Below, piece by piece: positions 31,673 to 44,150 of a DNA stretch of 64,000 nucleotides. This DNA is from Lepas anatifera (taxonomy: Eukaryota; Arthropoda; Thecostraca; Lepadidae), in NCBI GenBank assembly GCA_034440635.1, contig JAOTON010000948.1, forward strand, positions 186,001 through 250,000, given 5' to 3'. The notes beneath the pieces are model-generated. The model did not search any database, was not told where the DNA came from, and was given only the letters and a program-made list of their open reading frames with translations. A program made the position numbers and the translations under genes. The stretch's first letter is position 1; the number at the start of each line of letters is the position of its first letter.

Positions 31673-33591
31673 GTGGAAAAACCCGCCAATTCGCCAATCA
31701 GGGATTGCGACAGAACTTGGCTAGTGAAAATATTTTGTGCGACAGATAACGTCTGCCAAATCGGAACTCCAGCAGCCGCCGAGAAAACAAAAAAGCTAGT
31801 TTTTTTCCTGGGAGTTCCCAGGGAGCTGGGTCCTTACGCTGCTAAAAACCTCGATACACAGACAGATCCAGGAGGCAGGGGGCCACTTTACACCCCCCCA
31901 CATTCCCATAAGCTCTCGCCTCCATCTCGCCTCCATCCGTGTATGTGCATGTGGATGCGATGGATGGTACTTTCCGATATTATGTTCAAGTGAATGTAAA
32001 GTGCCATCATATAGAGGGCTCTCACAAACTTCGTGGTGGCTAGCCGTGCACTTGCTCCGGTTGGACGGTCGTGGTTGGTTGGTTGGGGGACTGTGTGCTG
32101 AGTTTTGAAGTGTGGATGCTCTGTGTGCAGTGTGATGATTGAGAGCATGTGCGGTAGTTTGTACTGGAAAAGGGGATGGGAGTGGGGAAAGGGAGGGGGT
32201 AGCGAAGGGATATATATTGGACTGTGGGCAAGGGATGGTGGATGGGGGGGCATGTGCCCAATTGTCGATTGTATTTTAAGTGTGCACTTGAAGCTATGTG
32301 TGTGTGTAAATATACCCCCGGTGGAAACCGCGGCGACAACAACAACAACAACAACATCTGAAATGGTCACGGGCTCCCTGAAATGTGGATGGCACCACCT
32401 AAACTGCCCCTCCCACTCCCAACCCTTCAGTATATATGCAGGTACCGCGCCCCCACAATAGGTTTTTTCCGTACAAAAAGGCTTTCTCATGGTTCAGATG
32501 GAGCCTCAGCTTAAACGCTCCTTTTTTCACGCGAACGGAAATCCTAGACCCGCCTATGTCACGTTAGACGATTCAATAGATAAGACTTTCTGGCGAATTA
32601 AATAAGTAATCACAATTGTCTAATTAGTAGTCACGTTCTTTCGCTGTTTTTCTACGGCAGCACTGCGGAGTTCAATTACCCCAGACAGTGTGGATGGGAC
32701 AGTGAGAATCGGCGACAGCGGCCTTGGGCGACAGCCAGACTTGCCGGATATACAGGGCCCGGCCAGTCCCGACGGCAAATCTGAACCATTGAAATCCCTA
32801 TCAACCAGGGGCGCCGCCACGGAATTTTACAGTGGGAAATACCCAGGCTGGTGCTGACCGGGGGAAGCAAATTTGGAGCGTATTCGGTACCTGACAGCAT
32901 TAATAACAATGAATCCAAAAATTTGGGAGGGGGAACGTCCCCTTTAGTTGGCCAACAGGGGGACACTACCCCCGTCCCCCCCGCTTTTAGCGCCCATGCT
33001 TTTCACTGTCGAAAACAATAGGTATGCTCCAGACTCTCTTATGAAAATCTGAGAGCTTTTGGTGCCAGACTTTTTTCAGGAAATACCTACTGGCCCCTTG
33101 CAAAATTCCCAAGATAAATGACGTTATGAAATGTAACGAATACACTTTTATTGCCTCGTCACGGACGACCTAATGACCTTATGGTAATCCGTGGCCGCGT
33201 CATGGGCCTCGTTCGTTGATATGACAATTATGACCCACATGTTACAATCCCTTGCGCCATTTGTCTTGGGTAAATTTTGGAAAAAATCTGGCACTAAAAG
33301 CTCTTGGATTTTCGCCACGATTGTCTGGAACATACATCAACCTCAATCGGTGTCTGTCAAATTTCCTTCGCATTATGCCGTATGTCGTTTGTAAAGGTAT
33401 TTTGGTTTGTAAATGCCTATGTGATTCATCTCGAGTAGGTTGGAATGTGCAAATTGCTTTAGCGTAATGCCAATAATAGCAGAAGACTGGAAAGTACTGC
33501 CCTGGGTCCCAGTGTTGAACGGAACTTGCTAAGAAAAGCTCAAAATAGAATGCGGCATGTTCGCTTTTAGAGAGTTTTAGGGCACTGCAAC
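31673..33591. other. No supported gene; (AAC)n microsatellite at 32335-32356
   Basis: Open frames on both strands between 31888 and 32490 are low-complexity shadows. (AAC)7-8 lies at 32335-32356. 32800-32990 is a G/C-rich transposon-like scrap (CCAGGGGCGCCGCCACGG). Confidence 0.4.
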
Positions 33592-36500
33592 GGGACGGAC
33601 TAAAAGGCCGATGGACCGTGCAGATGGACCAATACAGAAAAAACCAGGACATATAGAGAAAAACAGTTTTCACTATACATATCAGCGCTAAAAATAAGAG
33701 ATACAGTTTTATTTTCAACCCGAAATTTGACCTCTAGCCAAAAATTTCACCTATACTCCAGATTCTAGAGGTTTTATTTGCAGATGAACCGTGCAGATAG
33801 ACCAATACAGCCAAAACCAGACCAGATAGAGAAAAACGGTTTTCACCATCAGAATCAGCGCCAAAAATAAGGGATACGGTTTTCTTTTCATCACTCTACG
33901 TTACGCCAGTGTGACAAAATCTCACTTTTTGGGCCAATTTGAGCTGTTGATGGACCAATACAGCCAAAACCAAGAAAGTTAGAACAAAACGGTTTTCACC
34001 ATCAGAATCAGAGCCAAAAATAAGGGATACAGTTTGTTTTGCGTCACGCCCCGTCACGCCCTTGTTTACAACATTGCCTAGACATAAGAAATCTGGAGGA
34101 TTTTGGTCTGCAGATGGACCAATACAGCCAAAACCAGAAAAGGTAGAGCAAAACGGTTTTCACCATCAGAATCAGCGCCAAAAATAAGTGATACAGTTTT
34201 GCTTGCGTCACGCCCCGTCACGCCCTTGTTTACAACATTGCTTAGACATAAGAAATCTGGAGGTTTTTGATCTGCAGAGGGACCAATACAGCCAAAACCA
34301 GGAAAGGTAGAGCAAAACGGTTTTCACCATCCGAATCAGCGCCAAAAATAAGGGATACAGTTTGGTTTGCGTCACGCCCCGTCACGCCCTTGTTTACAAC
34401 ATTGCTTAGACATAAGAAATCTGGAGGTTTTTTATCTGCAGAGGGACCAATACAGCCAAAACCAGGAAAGGTAGAGCAAAACGGTTTTCACCATCAGAAT
34501 CAGCGCCAAAAATAAGGGATACAATTTGGTTTGCGTCACGCCCCGTCACGCCCTTGTTTACAACATTGCTTAGACATAAGAAATCTGGAGGTTTTTTATC
34601 TGCAGAGGGACCAATACAGCCAAAACCAGGAAAGGTAGAGCAAAACGGTTTTCACCATCAGAATCAGCGCCAAAAATAAGGGATACAGTTTGGTTTGCGT
34701 CACGCCCCGTCACGCACTTCTCTACATAATTGCTTAGACACAAGAAATCTGGAGGTTTTTGATCTGCAGAGGGACCAATACAGCCAAAACCAGGAAAGGT
34801 GGAGCAAAACGGTTTTCACCATCAGAATCAGCGCCAAAAATAAGAGATACAGTTTTATTTCCATCACTCTCCCGTTACGCCAGTGTGACAAAATCTCACT
34901 TTTTGGGCCAATTTGAGCTGTTGATGGACCAATACAGCCAAAACCAACAAAGGTAGAGCAAAACGGTTTTCACCATCAGAATCAGAGCCAAAAATAAGAG
35001 ATACGGTTTGGTTTGCGTCACGCCCCGTCACGCCCTTGTTTACAACATTGCTTAGACATAAGAAATCTGGAGGTTTTTGATCTGCAGAGGCACCAATGCA
35101 GCCAAAACCAGGAAAGGTAGAGCAAAACAGTTTTCACCAACAGAATCAGCGCCAAAAATAATTGGTACAGTTTTGTTTCCGTCATACCTCGTCACGCGCT
35201 TCTCTACATAATTGCCTAGATACAAGAAATCTGAAGGTTTTTGGTCTGCAGATGGACCAATACAGCCAAAACCAGGAAAGGTAGAGCAAAACGGTTTTCA
35301 CCATCAGAATCAGCGCGGAAAATAAGAGATACTGTTTGGTTTGCGTTACGCCCCGTCACGCACTTCTCTACATAATTGCTTACCCATAAGAAATCTGGAG
35401 GTTTTTGGTCTGCAGAGGGACCAATACAGCCAAAACCAAGAAAGAAAGAGCAAAATGGTTTTCATTATCAGAATCAGCGCCAAAAATCAACGATACAGTT
35501 TGGTTTCCGTCACGCCCCGTCACGCGCTTCTCTACGTAATTGCCTACACACAAGAAATCTCGAGGTGTTTGGTCTACCGAGGGTCCAATATGTAGAGAAG
35601 TGTGTGACGGAGCGTGACGCAAACCAAACTTTATCCCTTATTTTTAGCGCTGATTCTGACGGTGCAAACCGTTTTGCTCTACCTTTCCTGGTTTTGGCTG
35701 TATTGGTCCATCTGCAGATCAAAAACCTTCAGATTTCTTATGTGTAAGCAATGTTGTAAACAAGGGCGTGACGGGGCATGACGCAAACCAAACTGTATCC
35801 CTTATTTTTGGGGCTGATTCTGATGGTGCAATTCGTTTCGCTCTATCTCTCCTGGTTTTGGCTGTATTGGTGCCTCTGCGGATCAAAAACCTCCAGATTT
35901 CTTATGTCTAAGCAATGTTGTAAACAAGGGCGTGATGGGGCGTGACGAAAGCCAAACTGTATCCCTTATTTTTGGCGCTGATTCTGATGGTGAAAACCGT
36001 TTTGCGCTACCTTTTCTGGTTTTGGCTGTATTGGTCCATCTGCAGACCAAAAACCTCCACATTTCTTGTGTCTAGGCATTTATGTAGAGAAGCGTGCGAC
36101 GGGGTGTGACGGAAACCAAACTGTATCCCTTATTTTTGGCGCTAATTCTGATGGTGAAAACCTTTTTGCTCTACCTTTCTTGGTTTTGGCTGTATTGGTC
36201 CATCAACAGCTCAAATTGGCCCAAAAAGTGAGATTTTGTCACACTGGCGTAACGGAGAGTGATGAAAATAAAACTGTATCCCTTATTTTTGGCGCTGATT
36301 CTAATGGTGAAAACCGTTTTGCTCTACCTTTCCTGGTTTTGGCTGCATTGGTCCCTCTGCAGATCAAAAACCTTCAGATTTCTTGTGTTTAAGCAATTAT
36401 GTAGAGAAGTGCGTGACGGGGCGTGACGCAAACCGGACTGTATCCCTTATTTTTGGCGCTGATTTTGATGGTGAAAACCGTTTTGCTCTACCTTTCCTGG

Positions 36501-37196
36501 TTTTGGCTGTATTGGTCCCTCTGCAGATCAAAAACCTCCAGATTTCTTGTGTTTAAGCAATGTTGTAAACAAGGGCGTGACGCAAGCCAAACTGTATCCC
36601 TTATTTTTGGCGCTGATTCTGATGGTGAAAACCGTTTTGCTCTACCTTTTCTGGTTTTGGCTGTATTGGTCCATCTGCAGACCAAAAACCTCCAGATTTC
36701 TTGTGTCTAGGCAATTATGTAGAGAAGCGCGTGACGGGGTGTGACGGAAACCAAACTGTATCCCTTATATTTGGCGCTGATTCTGATAGTGAAAACCGTT
36801 TTGTTCTACCTTTCTTGGTTATGGCTGTATTGACCCATCAACAGCTCAAATTGACCCAAAAAGTGAGATTTTGTCACACTGGCGTAACGTAGAGCGATGA
36901 AAAGAAAACTGTATCCCTTATTTTTGGCGCTGATTTTGATGGTGAAATCCGTTTTTCTCTATCTTGTCTTGTTTTGGCTGTATTGGTCCATCTGCATGGG
37001 TCATCTGCAAATAAAACCTCTAGAATCTGGAGTATAGGTCAAATTTTTGGTTTCTTTGGTCAAATTTTGGGTTGGAAATGAAATTGTATCTCTTATTTTT
37101 AGCGCTGATTTGTATAGTGAAAATTTTTTTCTCTATATGTCCTGGTTTTTCTGTATTGTTCCATCTGCACGGTCCATCGGCCTTTTAGTCCGTCCC
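33592..37196. mobile_element. Foldback element with tandem-repeat arms (~164-bp unit)
   Basis: The outer ends GGGACGGACTAAAAGGCCGA (33592) and its inverse (ending 37196) bound two arms in opposite orientation meeting near 35590. Each arm is a tandem array of a unit containing GACCAATACAGCCAAAACC, AAAACGGTTTTCACCATCAG, CGCCAAAAATAAGGGATACA and GTCACGCCCCGTCACGC. Unit starts at 34116, 34280, 34444, 34608 and 34772 give an exact 164-bp period. There are roughly twelve units left and ten right. A shorter variant (TTACGCCAGTGTGACAAAAT, TTTGGGCCAATTTGAGC) occurs twice in each arm. The many open frames are repeats of the same few, with no domain. The architecture resembles the FB/Galileo type of Drosophila, but no transposase or clear target duplication is present. 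Confidence 0.88.
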
Positions 37197-37741
37197 GTCT
37201 AGTCGTGCATAAATCCGAAAGTAGGAATGCTTCATTTTCCGACCGCGCGGTGACGAAACGTTTGTGTTTTTTTCTGCCGCAGTTCAATTTGTTAGGGGCG
37301 AGCGTTATTGCTCTAATGGAAGCGCAATTTTCATTTTTGTAAGATCTGTTTTGTAGGCTGGATTTGTTCAAGTTCAAGAAACTTATTCAGATCTGGGAGC
37401 ACCTACGTGGTTTTTTCTAATTTGAGTTCTGCCATATGGCACCAAAGACCCTACCTCGGATTCTCATCTCCAGCTCTAATTGAATAGGATTTCCACCCCT
37501 TGCTCATTTGTCAAATCAGGTGAGTGACTGCCTAATTGGCTGAGTTTATTTAAAGGAATAATGGGACTTACATGCATACATATAATGGGACATACATGCA
37601 ATATAATGGGACATACATGCCTAGTTTTATCATTTGATCTAGTTTTTTTGGTGTGATTGCTTTGATTGAATGCTATTGAGTTTGATTGGTTCCTGCTTTG
37701 ATTATGTATTTGCCCTTATTTCTTATTTTTGTTCTTGCTTC
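37197..37741. other. No gene; short tandem repeat at 37556-37622
   Basis: TAATGGGACATACATGC recurs three times with a period of about 22-30 bases at 37556-37622. The rest is unremarkable. Confidence 0.5.
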
Positions 37742-39231
37742 TAGATAAGAAAGATAAGATAAAGTCATGTGGGTCTTTGGAAGGCACTCACAGGTTCCTG
37801 TCTTACCCGGCCGCGTCAAACTCGATTTAACATCAATTCAGGGATTTAGTCGGGGGTCTCGTACAAAAACTCCACCCAATGCTTATCAATATAAGTCTTG
37901 AAGACATTGGTGCTCGGTGCCTCTACTACCCAAGCAGGAAGACTGTTCCAGGCCGTGACAGCACAGAAAGCGAAGTGGTTCCTCCGGATTCTGGAGACAG
38001 CCCGAGGCTTGGCGACCTTGAAGTGGCATCCTCCAGTGGTTGCGACTGGTGGATCTTGAAATAACTCTTCTTTACATATTCTGAGATTTCCATGTATCAG
38101 CTTGTGCATTAGGATCAGTCCCCCTTTGCCTTCTGTACAGCAGTGACGGAAGTTTGAGTCTTCTCAGCCTTTCTGAGTAGTCAAGGTTTTTTACAGTTGC
38201 GGAACAAGTTTTATGGCTCTTTGTTGCACCCTTTCGACCAGCAACTGATCGGCCTTGTTGAAGGGGCCCCATATAGCATTTGCATATTCAAGGTGGGGTC
38301 TGACTAGGGCCTTGTACACCAGAGGTAGTGTGAAGTTATCAAGATGGATGAAAGATCTCTTGATGGCTCCCAGGATTTGGTTGGCTATGGAGACAGCTAT
38401 AATGGCTTGTCTACGGAATTTGAGTTCACAATCCACCTGCACTCCGAGGTCTTTCTCAATCTGAAGCTGAGCCAGGAGTTGGTTATTCATTAAATACTGC
38501 CTCTTGGGATTTGACGTACCTAGATGGAGCACACCACACTTGGAGACATTGAAAGGAAGGAGCCACTCTTGCGACCATAACTCCAGCTTGCTCAAGTCAC
38601 TCTGGAAGTGAATCTGATTGTCATGTTTAGCTACGGGGCTGTACAACTTGGTGTCGCGTCAGCAAACATTTTAACTTCAGAAGACAGTCCTCCGGGCAGG
38701 TCATTTACAAAGAGAATGAAGAGTGTTGGCCCTAGGATGGAACCTTGTGGTATCCCACTGGTCACAGGACTCCACTCAGAAACAGCATTGTTGACCCGTA
38801 CTCTTTGGGATCTGCCTGATAAGAAGGACTTAATCCATTGGAGGACCTGACCTCTAACACCAAGATCACTTAGCTTCTGTATCAGACGATTGTGAGGCAC
38901 AGAGTCAAATGCCTTAGAAAAATTGAGATAGGCTACATCTACTGGCACTCCCTCTTCAAGTTCCTTGCTCCAACTGTCCAATGAACAGAGCAACTGGCTA
39001 GTGCACGACCGCTTGGGGAAAAACCCATGCTGGGCATCATGAAGCAACCCTGATCGGATCATGTGCACCAAGAGCTCGTCTCTGATCAAAGATTCAAGGA
39101 CTTTGGATTGCACAGATGTCAGACTGATGAGCCTGTAGTTGCCTGGCAGGCTGTGTCCTCCTTTTTTGTAAATTGGAATCACTTCCGCTATCTTCCAGTC
39201 TCTTGGGAGCATTCCGTGGGCTAGTGAGTCC

Positions 39232-39445
39232 TTAAAGGGAATGTGGCACCTTCACAACATGATTTTAACTGAGATAGCCAAGTTGTAAAGCAGGTCGGAA
39301 AACCCGGTACTCCATATTTCATTTGTCTTGGAACTCGATATTTCTGTAGAAAAAACTAAAACCTACCTGGCACCAGCCCCCCTCAGCCTCCCGTCGCCGG
39401 CGGCCATTGTTGTGAGCTACTGGTGTGACGACATATGCTGACGTC
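39232..39445 (+). mobile_element. Family E element, left half, in the LINE
   Basis: TTAAAGGGAATGTGGCACC at 39232 is followed by AACTGAGATAGCCAAGTTGT, CCCGGTACTC and GGTGTGACGACATATGCTGA, matching 56547 onward. Its right half is missing where LINE endonuclease sequence begins, so a deletion removed both it and part of ORF2. Confidence 0.85.
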
Positions 39446-39737
39446 ACGAAAGCACCAAATCCAGTGTATGAGGTGTGTTGCCCAGTCTGTACCTTGTTGG
39501 TTGAAAAACATGCTGGTACAGGAAACAGTCTCTGACTGACAGGAAACTGTCTCTGAAAGTCTCTGACTGTTTCCAGGAATCCATGGAAAAGTGAGATAGT
39601 GTATCACACATCCCAATTTCCCAGTCAATGTTGGGTAAGTTGAAGTCACCAGCGAGTAATAGATGATCAGGTTGTAAGGCTGTCACCTAATTCATACTTT
39701 TGCAGAGTGCCAAGTTGTTTTGAAGTGAACTGTTGGG

Positions 39738-39921
39738 GGGATGAGGTGGCTTAGTGGATAGCACCTTTGTCTTCTAAGCTACCGGTCCCGGGTTCAAGTC
39801 CCGGCGGAGCCTCTGAGTAAGTCGATCTGATCCCCAAAATCCCTTCCAACTGGGTGAGAGTTGGCGATGCCATATGACCCTGGCAGTTGGTGCGTCGTTA
39901 AACCCCAACAATTATATTATT
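39738..39921 (+). mobile_element. tRNA-derived SINE with 14-bp target-site duplication, in the LINE
   Basis: The direct repeats AGTGAACTGTTGGG lie at 39724-39737 and 39922-39935. The head has A-box TGGCTTAGTGGATAGC and B-box GGGTTCAAGTCCC. The body has GAGCCTCTGAGTAAGTCGAT, CTTCCAACTGGGTGAGAGTT and GCGATGCCATATGACCCTGG, and the end is TTATATTATT. This is the best complete reference copy in the window. Confidence 0.95.
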
Positions 39922-40318
39922 AGTGAACTGTTGGGACTTCTGTACAGGCAGCCAACCATTAACTTCTCGCTCTTTGCCAAATCTATCTGTACCAAAATAT
40001 GCTCCGATAAAATTTCTCCCTGAAAATTAGCCTCACGACAAGACAAGTTTCTTCTTACATAGATCGCCAGTCCTCTGATGCTCTTAGTACCGAGATGTGG
40101 GGTTGGGGATTCAAAGTTCAAATACATTTCATAGTTTGGGATTACAATACATGCAGGGAGAAGTGGCAAAACCTGAGCTTTGGGCAAAACTTCCGTGACC
40201 AGAATAACATCTGGTTCTCTGCCAGCAATTACTGTGCAAAGCTCCTCCCGTTTGTTAACAAACTGGTCTGTATTGCTGTACATTACCAACAGTCCCCCAG
40301 AATTTTGTTTCAATACTG

Positions 40319-43300
40319 ATCTTCAACTTCTGGTGTTTGACGAAGCTCATTTGCCAGAGTCGGAGATGCCGAGCCCCAGGGGACAGCACTGGTGGTATCG
40401 CTAGGTTGTGATTCCAGACTTGTGCTTCGAACCAGGAGGTACCTGGTGTTGAACTTCCGCTGTAGCTTCTGTAAACTCAGCCACTGCCACCACAGACGAA
40501 GAATTCATCACCGATGCCCAACTAGTAATGTCGGGGGAAACCACTCCCGGAGCTGTCTTAGTGCCACCGTGAGAGGGATGGGCTCCCTGTCTTGGGCTCC
40601 GTTTCATAAAAGTTGTAGAAATGCGGCGTGTTTTACACCACATTCACCCGCAAAGTTATGCCGTACTCAGAATCACGTTTCACAAGGAGAGGTGACATTC
40701 ACGGGAAAGCAGCGTAGATATGAAATGCAGCGTGAATTACGCTCAATTCCAGAATGTAATTACCCCTTTCATATATGGGGTGTAACTGCTTTATTAACAT
40801 GAAAAACCTCATATATATTTTTCAATAAATTATTTGAATGAAAATTATTGTACTTATTTGCTCTTATTCGATTTTGTTAGTTTCTAATGCACTTTTACAG
40901 TACTGCGGCGGAAGATGCACTATCAGCTGGCGCAATAAAAATATGACGTATTTGTTTCTGGCCGTACCTCATTTTTTAGGTAGCTGCTGTCAAGAAGGCT
41001 TTAACAAGGTTATTGTATTGTTGTGCGAGTGTAGTTCAGTGGAATTTGAGGGGAATTGTGTTTACTAATCATGAGTGAACTGTGAAAGGTCTGTGAACCT
41101 TATAATTTCGTGAACCTGGGAAAGGAATAGTGAGTAAACATCTTTGAAGAAGAACAAGATCAAGATGCTGGTACTTAGGAGGTACCTAGGTATATCATCA
41201 TTTTCGCCAGATGACTCAGTAGAGATAATTGGATTTTGCTGGTGACAGGCACCTTGAATTGAATTTTTACCCTCCATAGACTCCATATAACACTTTGTCA
41301 GTGTCAGCCTATCTAGGGTTCTGTCCTCACTAGACTGTAAAATAACAGTAACTGCAGAAAGTCAAAGTAAATATGAATGTCAGCTTTCCTGTGTATTTGT
41401 ATCAATAGCTATCATCATTTTTGGTATACCAAATGGCTATAGAACTCTACATATCAGCTCAATTTGGCATGTGCAACTTGCACTTCATACCTGTGCAAGG
41501 AAGAACTTGCACACCTCTTTATTTAAGTTTATTTTATATTCATGACTGTTTTCGTCCTTCACTACACTACCTAATTTCGCCTCAGATTTAGAATTTCATA
41601 AGAAATTATATATTTTTCATGCTTTCTTTCATTGTCTGATAAATGTTAAGCTGCTATATCTTGCATAGCTTTTCAGGCGTGTTTTACATATTCAACGTAC
41701 ATGTTGTCTGCTATATGAAACAATATTGGCAATATTCTACGCTGCATTCCAGCACAGCGTAGTTTAGAGCAGCGTAACTTTGCAAGTAGTTGTATTTTAC
41801 GCTGCATTTTTGTGAAACAAGATTATGCTGTATTATTCACTTTCTGCGCTGCATTATGCTACTTCTACGCTATAAGCATAAGTTACGCATTTTATGAAAT
41901 GAGGCCCTGGTTCAGAACTGGTAACAGTTGAACTCATCCTCTCTGCAGCTGGTTGACCCACAGCAGTCCCCTGCCGGCTGATTCCGCCTGATCGTGGGTT
42001 TTGGAGCTGCCTTGGATGCTTACTTGCGTGATAACGAGCATCTGCCCCTGGGACAGTCACTATATTGTTGCCTCTTATTAAGAGGTCTTTTTCTCCGCTT
42101 AGCCGACGCCTCTCGAGCTCTTTTCTTAGCATCTTTGCTGGCTCTCGCTCCGCCTTGGTTAGGGCTGGGTTGATGTAGAGCTTACCCCACTCATTACTGT
42201 ACCGGAGATCACGGGCATTTCTTACTACTTCCCATTTCACTGCTTCGGACTCAAACGTTGCTACAAGAAGCCGTGGCTTGTCCGCGATTCTCCGCCCAAT
42301 CCGGTATGAGGACACAACCCTTGCATGCAAATGCATCTCATCCTTTACGATGATCATTAAGGTCTGACAATCTATGTCCGAACATTCTTTGCGACCTGGA
42401 ACATCAGGCTCTGGAAGGTTATGAACCACAATATTGCATTTACGCCGCTCTTTCTGAAGATCTTCTCCTGTTTCTTGCGGTATCTTGTAAATTTTACTAC
42501 TCAAAGTGGAAATCACAGTCTCACATGAGCCCTTAACAATGTCTACAAATGTATGGGCTGATGTATGGGGAAGCAGCAATGTATGGGGCTGATGTATACA
42601 AATGTATGGGGAAAGCATGAGCTGTTCACAATCGTTCATTGGTCAGTTTATTAACTTCACTGATCTGGGCTTCCATTGACGTGAGGAATTGTGATTGATT
42701 CAAGCTTACCTTTTGAGCATAGCTTCATGGCCAGATGTGATGGAACTGACAGCTTCAGTTTGGGCTTTGACGAGCCTCTCCAGTTGAATCACATTTTTCT
42801 CAAAGAAAGCCTGTTGTTTTGCACAGGCTTCAGATTGAGTTTTCCCCATTAATTCAATCTTACCATCTAAGGCCGTGACGCTCTTCAATCCCTTCACAAC
42901 GTCGGCACAAGCAGTCTCTTGTGTCTTACAGGGTACTTTAACTACGGGTACAACCAAGTTTCCTACTAAATATAGTCCTCCCATGATGACGTCACCGCCA
43001 TTTCCTACTAAGTTATAGGAGATTCTACTAAGTTTTTGGAAGGATCAGCTGGAACATACCAAGTTTGGGCGTATTTGGCATCAATCTAGTATAAATCGAA
43101 ATCAACTTGTTTCACCCATTTGACAGTAACCTTGATCTCAACGGCGAGCAGCGTATTTTACGTAAATCTAATGAAAAATTATAACACTTCAAAGAATTTG
43201 TTGAAAGGGCATGCATTTATTTGATCAACTCAGGCCTACTTAATGGCCGAGAGAAATAAATTTACCTTCACTGAAGAGATCACCGGTGTTTATTGTCTTC

Positions 43301-44067
43301 TGCTGCAGGTACCACCAACAGCCAATCAAAGGTCAGAAATCAACAGCCAATCAAAATCGAGATTAGTCTTACTGCAAACAGCTGTTAGTGCTGAACCTGT
43401 CCTTATTTTGACACGCTCTGGAAAATTTGTAAAAATAATATTCTTTACTGGAGTTTTTGCAAAACGTCTGATGGTTTCACAAATAAAAATATTTTAGCTT
43501 TCTGTTCAACCATATAAGTTCTGTTGATACAGTTCTAAAATAGGCTATTTAGAGCTTCGAAAAAGTGCAATTTCTCCAATGCCCTGCATAGTAACTGTGT
43601 TGCCTCTCCAGCCATGATGACGTAATGCTGCCAAACAACTTGAACGGGGTCTGGTGTCTTAGCCTCCTTCAATGATTGCATTGTCAGCTCGGTATGCACC
43701 TGACTAGTTTCTGATAGCAGCCCCATGGCTTGCTCCACAAGTTTCATAAGATCGCGTACTCCTTTATTCTGTTGCTGAACTTCTGTAGCCAAGTCGATGT
43801 TTGCAGCAGCATTTACATTTACCTCTGTCTGCACTCCAACACGTACATAATTATCCATTTATCCTTTGCATTATTTTTCTCTTCTTTAAGCTTCAAGCAT
43901 TCCTCTTTTAGTTCACTACAGTCGTTTCTCAGAAGTCTGAATTTGTCCTTACAACAACCACAGAAAAATACAAGCTGTCCGTGCTTTAATAGTTTCTGGA
44001 TTTTTGGGACTGTTCCAGTGACAATTTCATGCAGGCTACATGACTCGAGTAACGGCAAAGTTCGCAT
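40319..44067 (-). pseudogene. LINE ORF1: zinc-finger, coiled-coil, RRM-like nucleic-acid-binding protein, broken
   Basis: Pieces in order on the minus strand: 44067-43819 with FFCGCCKDKF and a Leu/Lys/Glu-rich stretch (end of a PHD-like finger, then coiled coil); 43858-43535 and 42984-42706, helical and Gln/Lys/Glu-rich; 42639-41908 with the RRM-like core RRKCNIVVHNLPEPD, YRIGRR, RLLVATFESE and the C-terminal domain LYINPALTKAEREPAKMLRK; 40593-40319, the C-terminal tail ending just before ORF2. An interruption at about 42985-43534 and the hAT-like element at 40594-41907 split it. Such proteins bind the LINE RNA and act as chaperones. Confidence 0.75.
40594..41907. mobile_element. hAT-like inverted-repeat element in LINE ORF1
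   Basis: The left end GGGCTCCGTTTCATAAAA and right end TTTTATGAAATGAGGCCC are inverted, and each is followed inward by related GCAGCGTA/TACGCTGC words. The right end reads CAGGGCCTCATTTCATAA on the minus strand, a terminus typical of hAT elements. LINE ORF1 coding resumes on both sides. The internal 0.9 kb has no domain that I recognise. No clear 8-bp duplication is visible. Confidence 0.7.
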
Positions 44068-44150
44068 CTCAAAGAACGCTCACTATCTTTCACTTCTCAT
44101 TCGCATTCACTGCAGGCCGACTGTACAGTCTCTTCTTTCTTGCTTCTAAT

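Larger units (their letters stand above)
37846..40313 (-). pseudogene. LINE ORF2: endonuclease and reverse transcriptase, broken
   Basis: The endonuclease begins LLVMYSNTDQFVNKREEL and has REPDVILVTE, GCLYRSPNSS, LAGDFNLPNIDWE and HTLDLVLS, the expected order of an exonuclease-endonuclease-phosphatase fold. The reverse transcriptase has [23 protein letters not shown], the motif-A segment [13 protein letters not shown] and [11 protein letters not shown]. In motif A the catalytic Asp is Asn (YLNF instead of YLDF). In motif C a 2-bp excess after FAD at about 38651 shifts the frame; the other frame resumes with TKLYSPV. More shifts follow before the C-terminal YSERLRRLKLPSLLYRRQRG and KHWVEFLYETPD. 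About 250 residues normally between the two domains are missing where the family E element lies. Confidence 0.9.
37742..44150 (-). mobile_element. CR1/Jockey-like non-LTR retrotransposon (LINE), inactive
   Basis: The minus strand holds, in order, ORF1 (from about 44067 down to 40319), ORF2 with endonuclease (40313 down to about 39444) and reverse transcriptase (39212 down to 37846), then a short 3' end with CTTATC-type repeats (37742-37765). Three later insertions break it: a SINE, a family E element and an hAT-like element. Frameshifts and a deletion between endonuclease and reverse transcriptase make it dead. Clade assignment rests on the PHD-like ORF1 start, the RRM-like core and the ORF2 layout without RNase H. 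Confidence 0.88.

Noticed and set aside
31888..32490. A 200-residue minus-strand frame rich in His and Pro
   Set aside because: Low-complexity translation across GT-rich DNA and an AAC microsatellite; the opposite strand is open as well.
34267..36892. Many similar open frames (for example with YSQNQER or LFLALILMVKT) on both strands
   Set aside because: They are translations of the same 164-bp tandem unit in several frames of the foldback element; no start context or domain.
33592..37196. CRISPR-like array of regular repeats
   Set aside because: The whole 164-bp unit is repeated, without unique spacers, in inverted arms in a eukaryotic genome.
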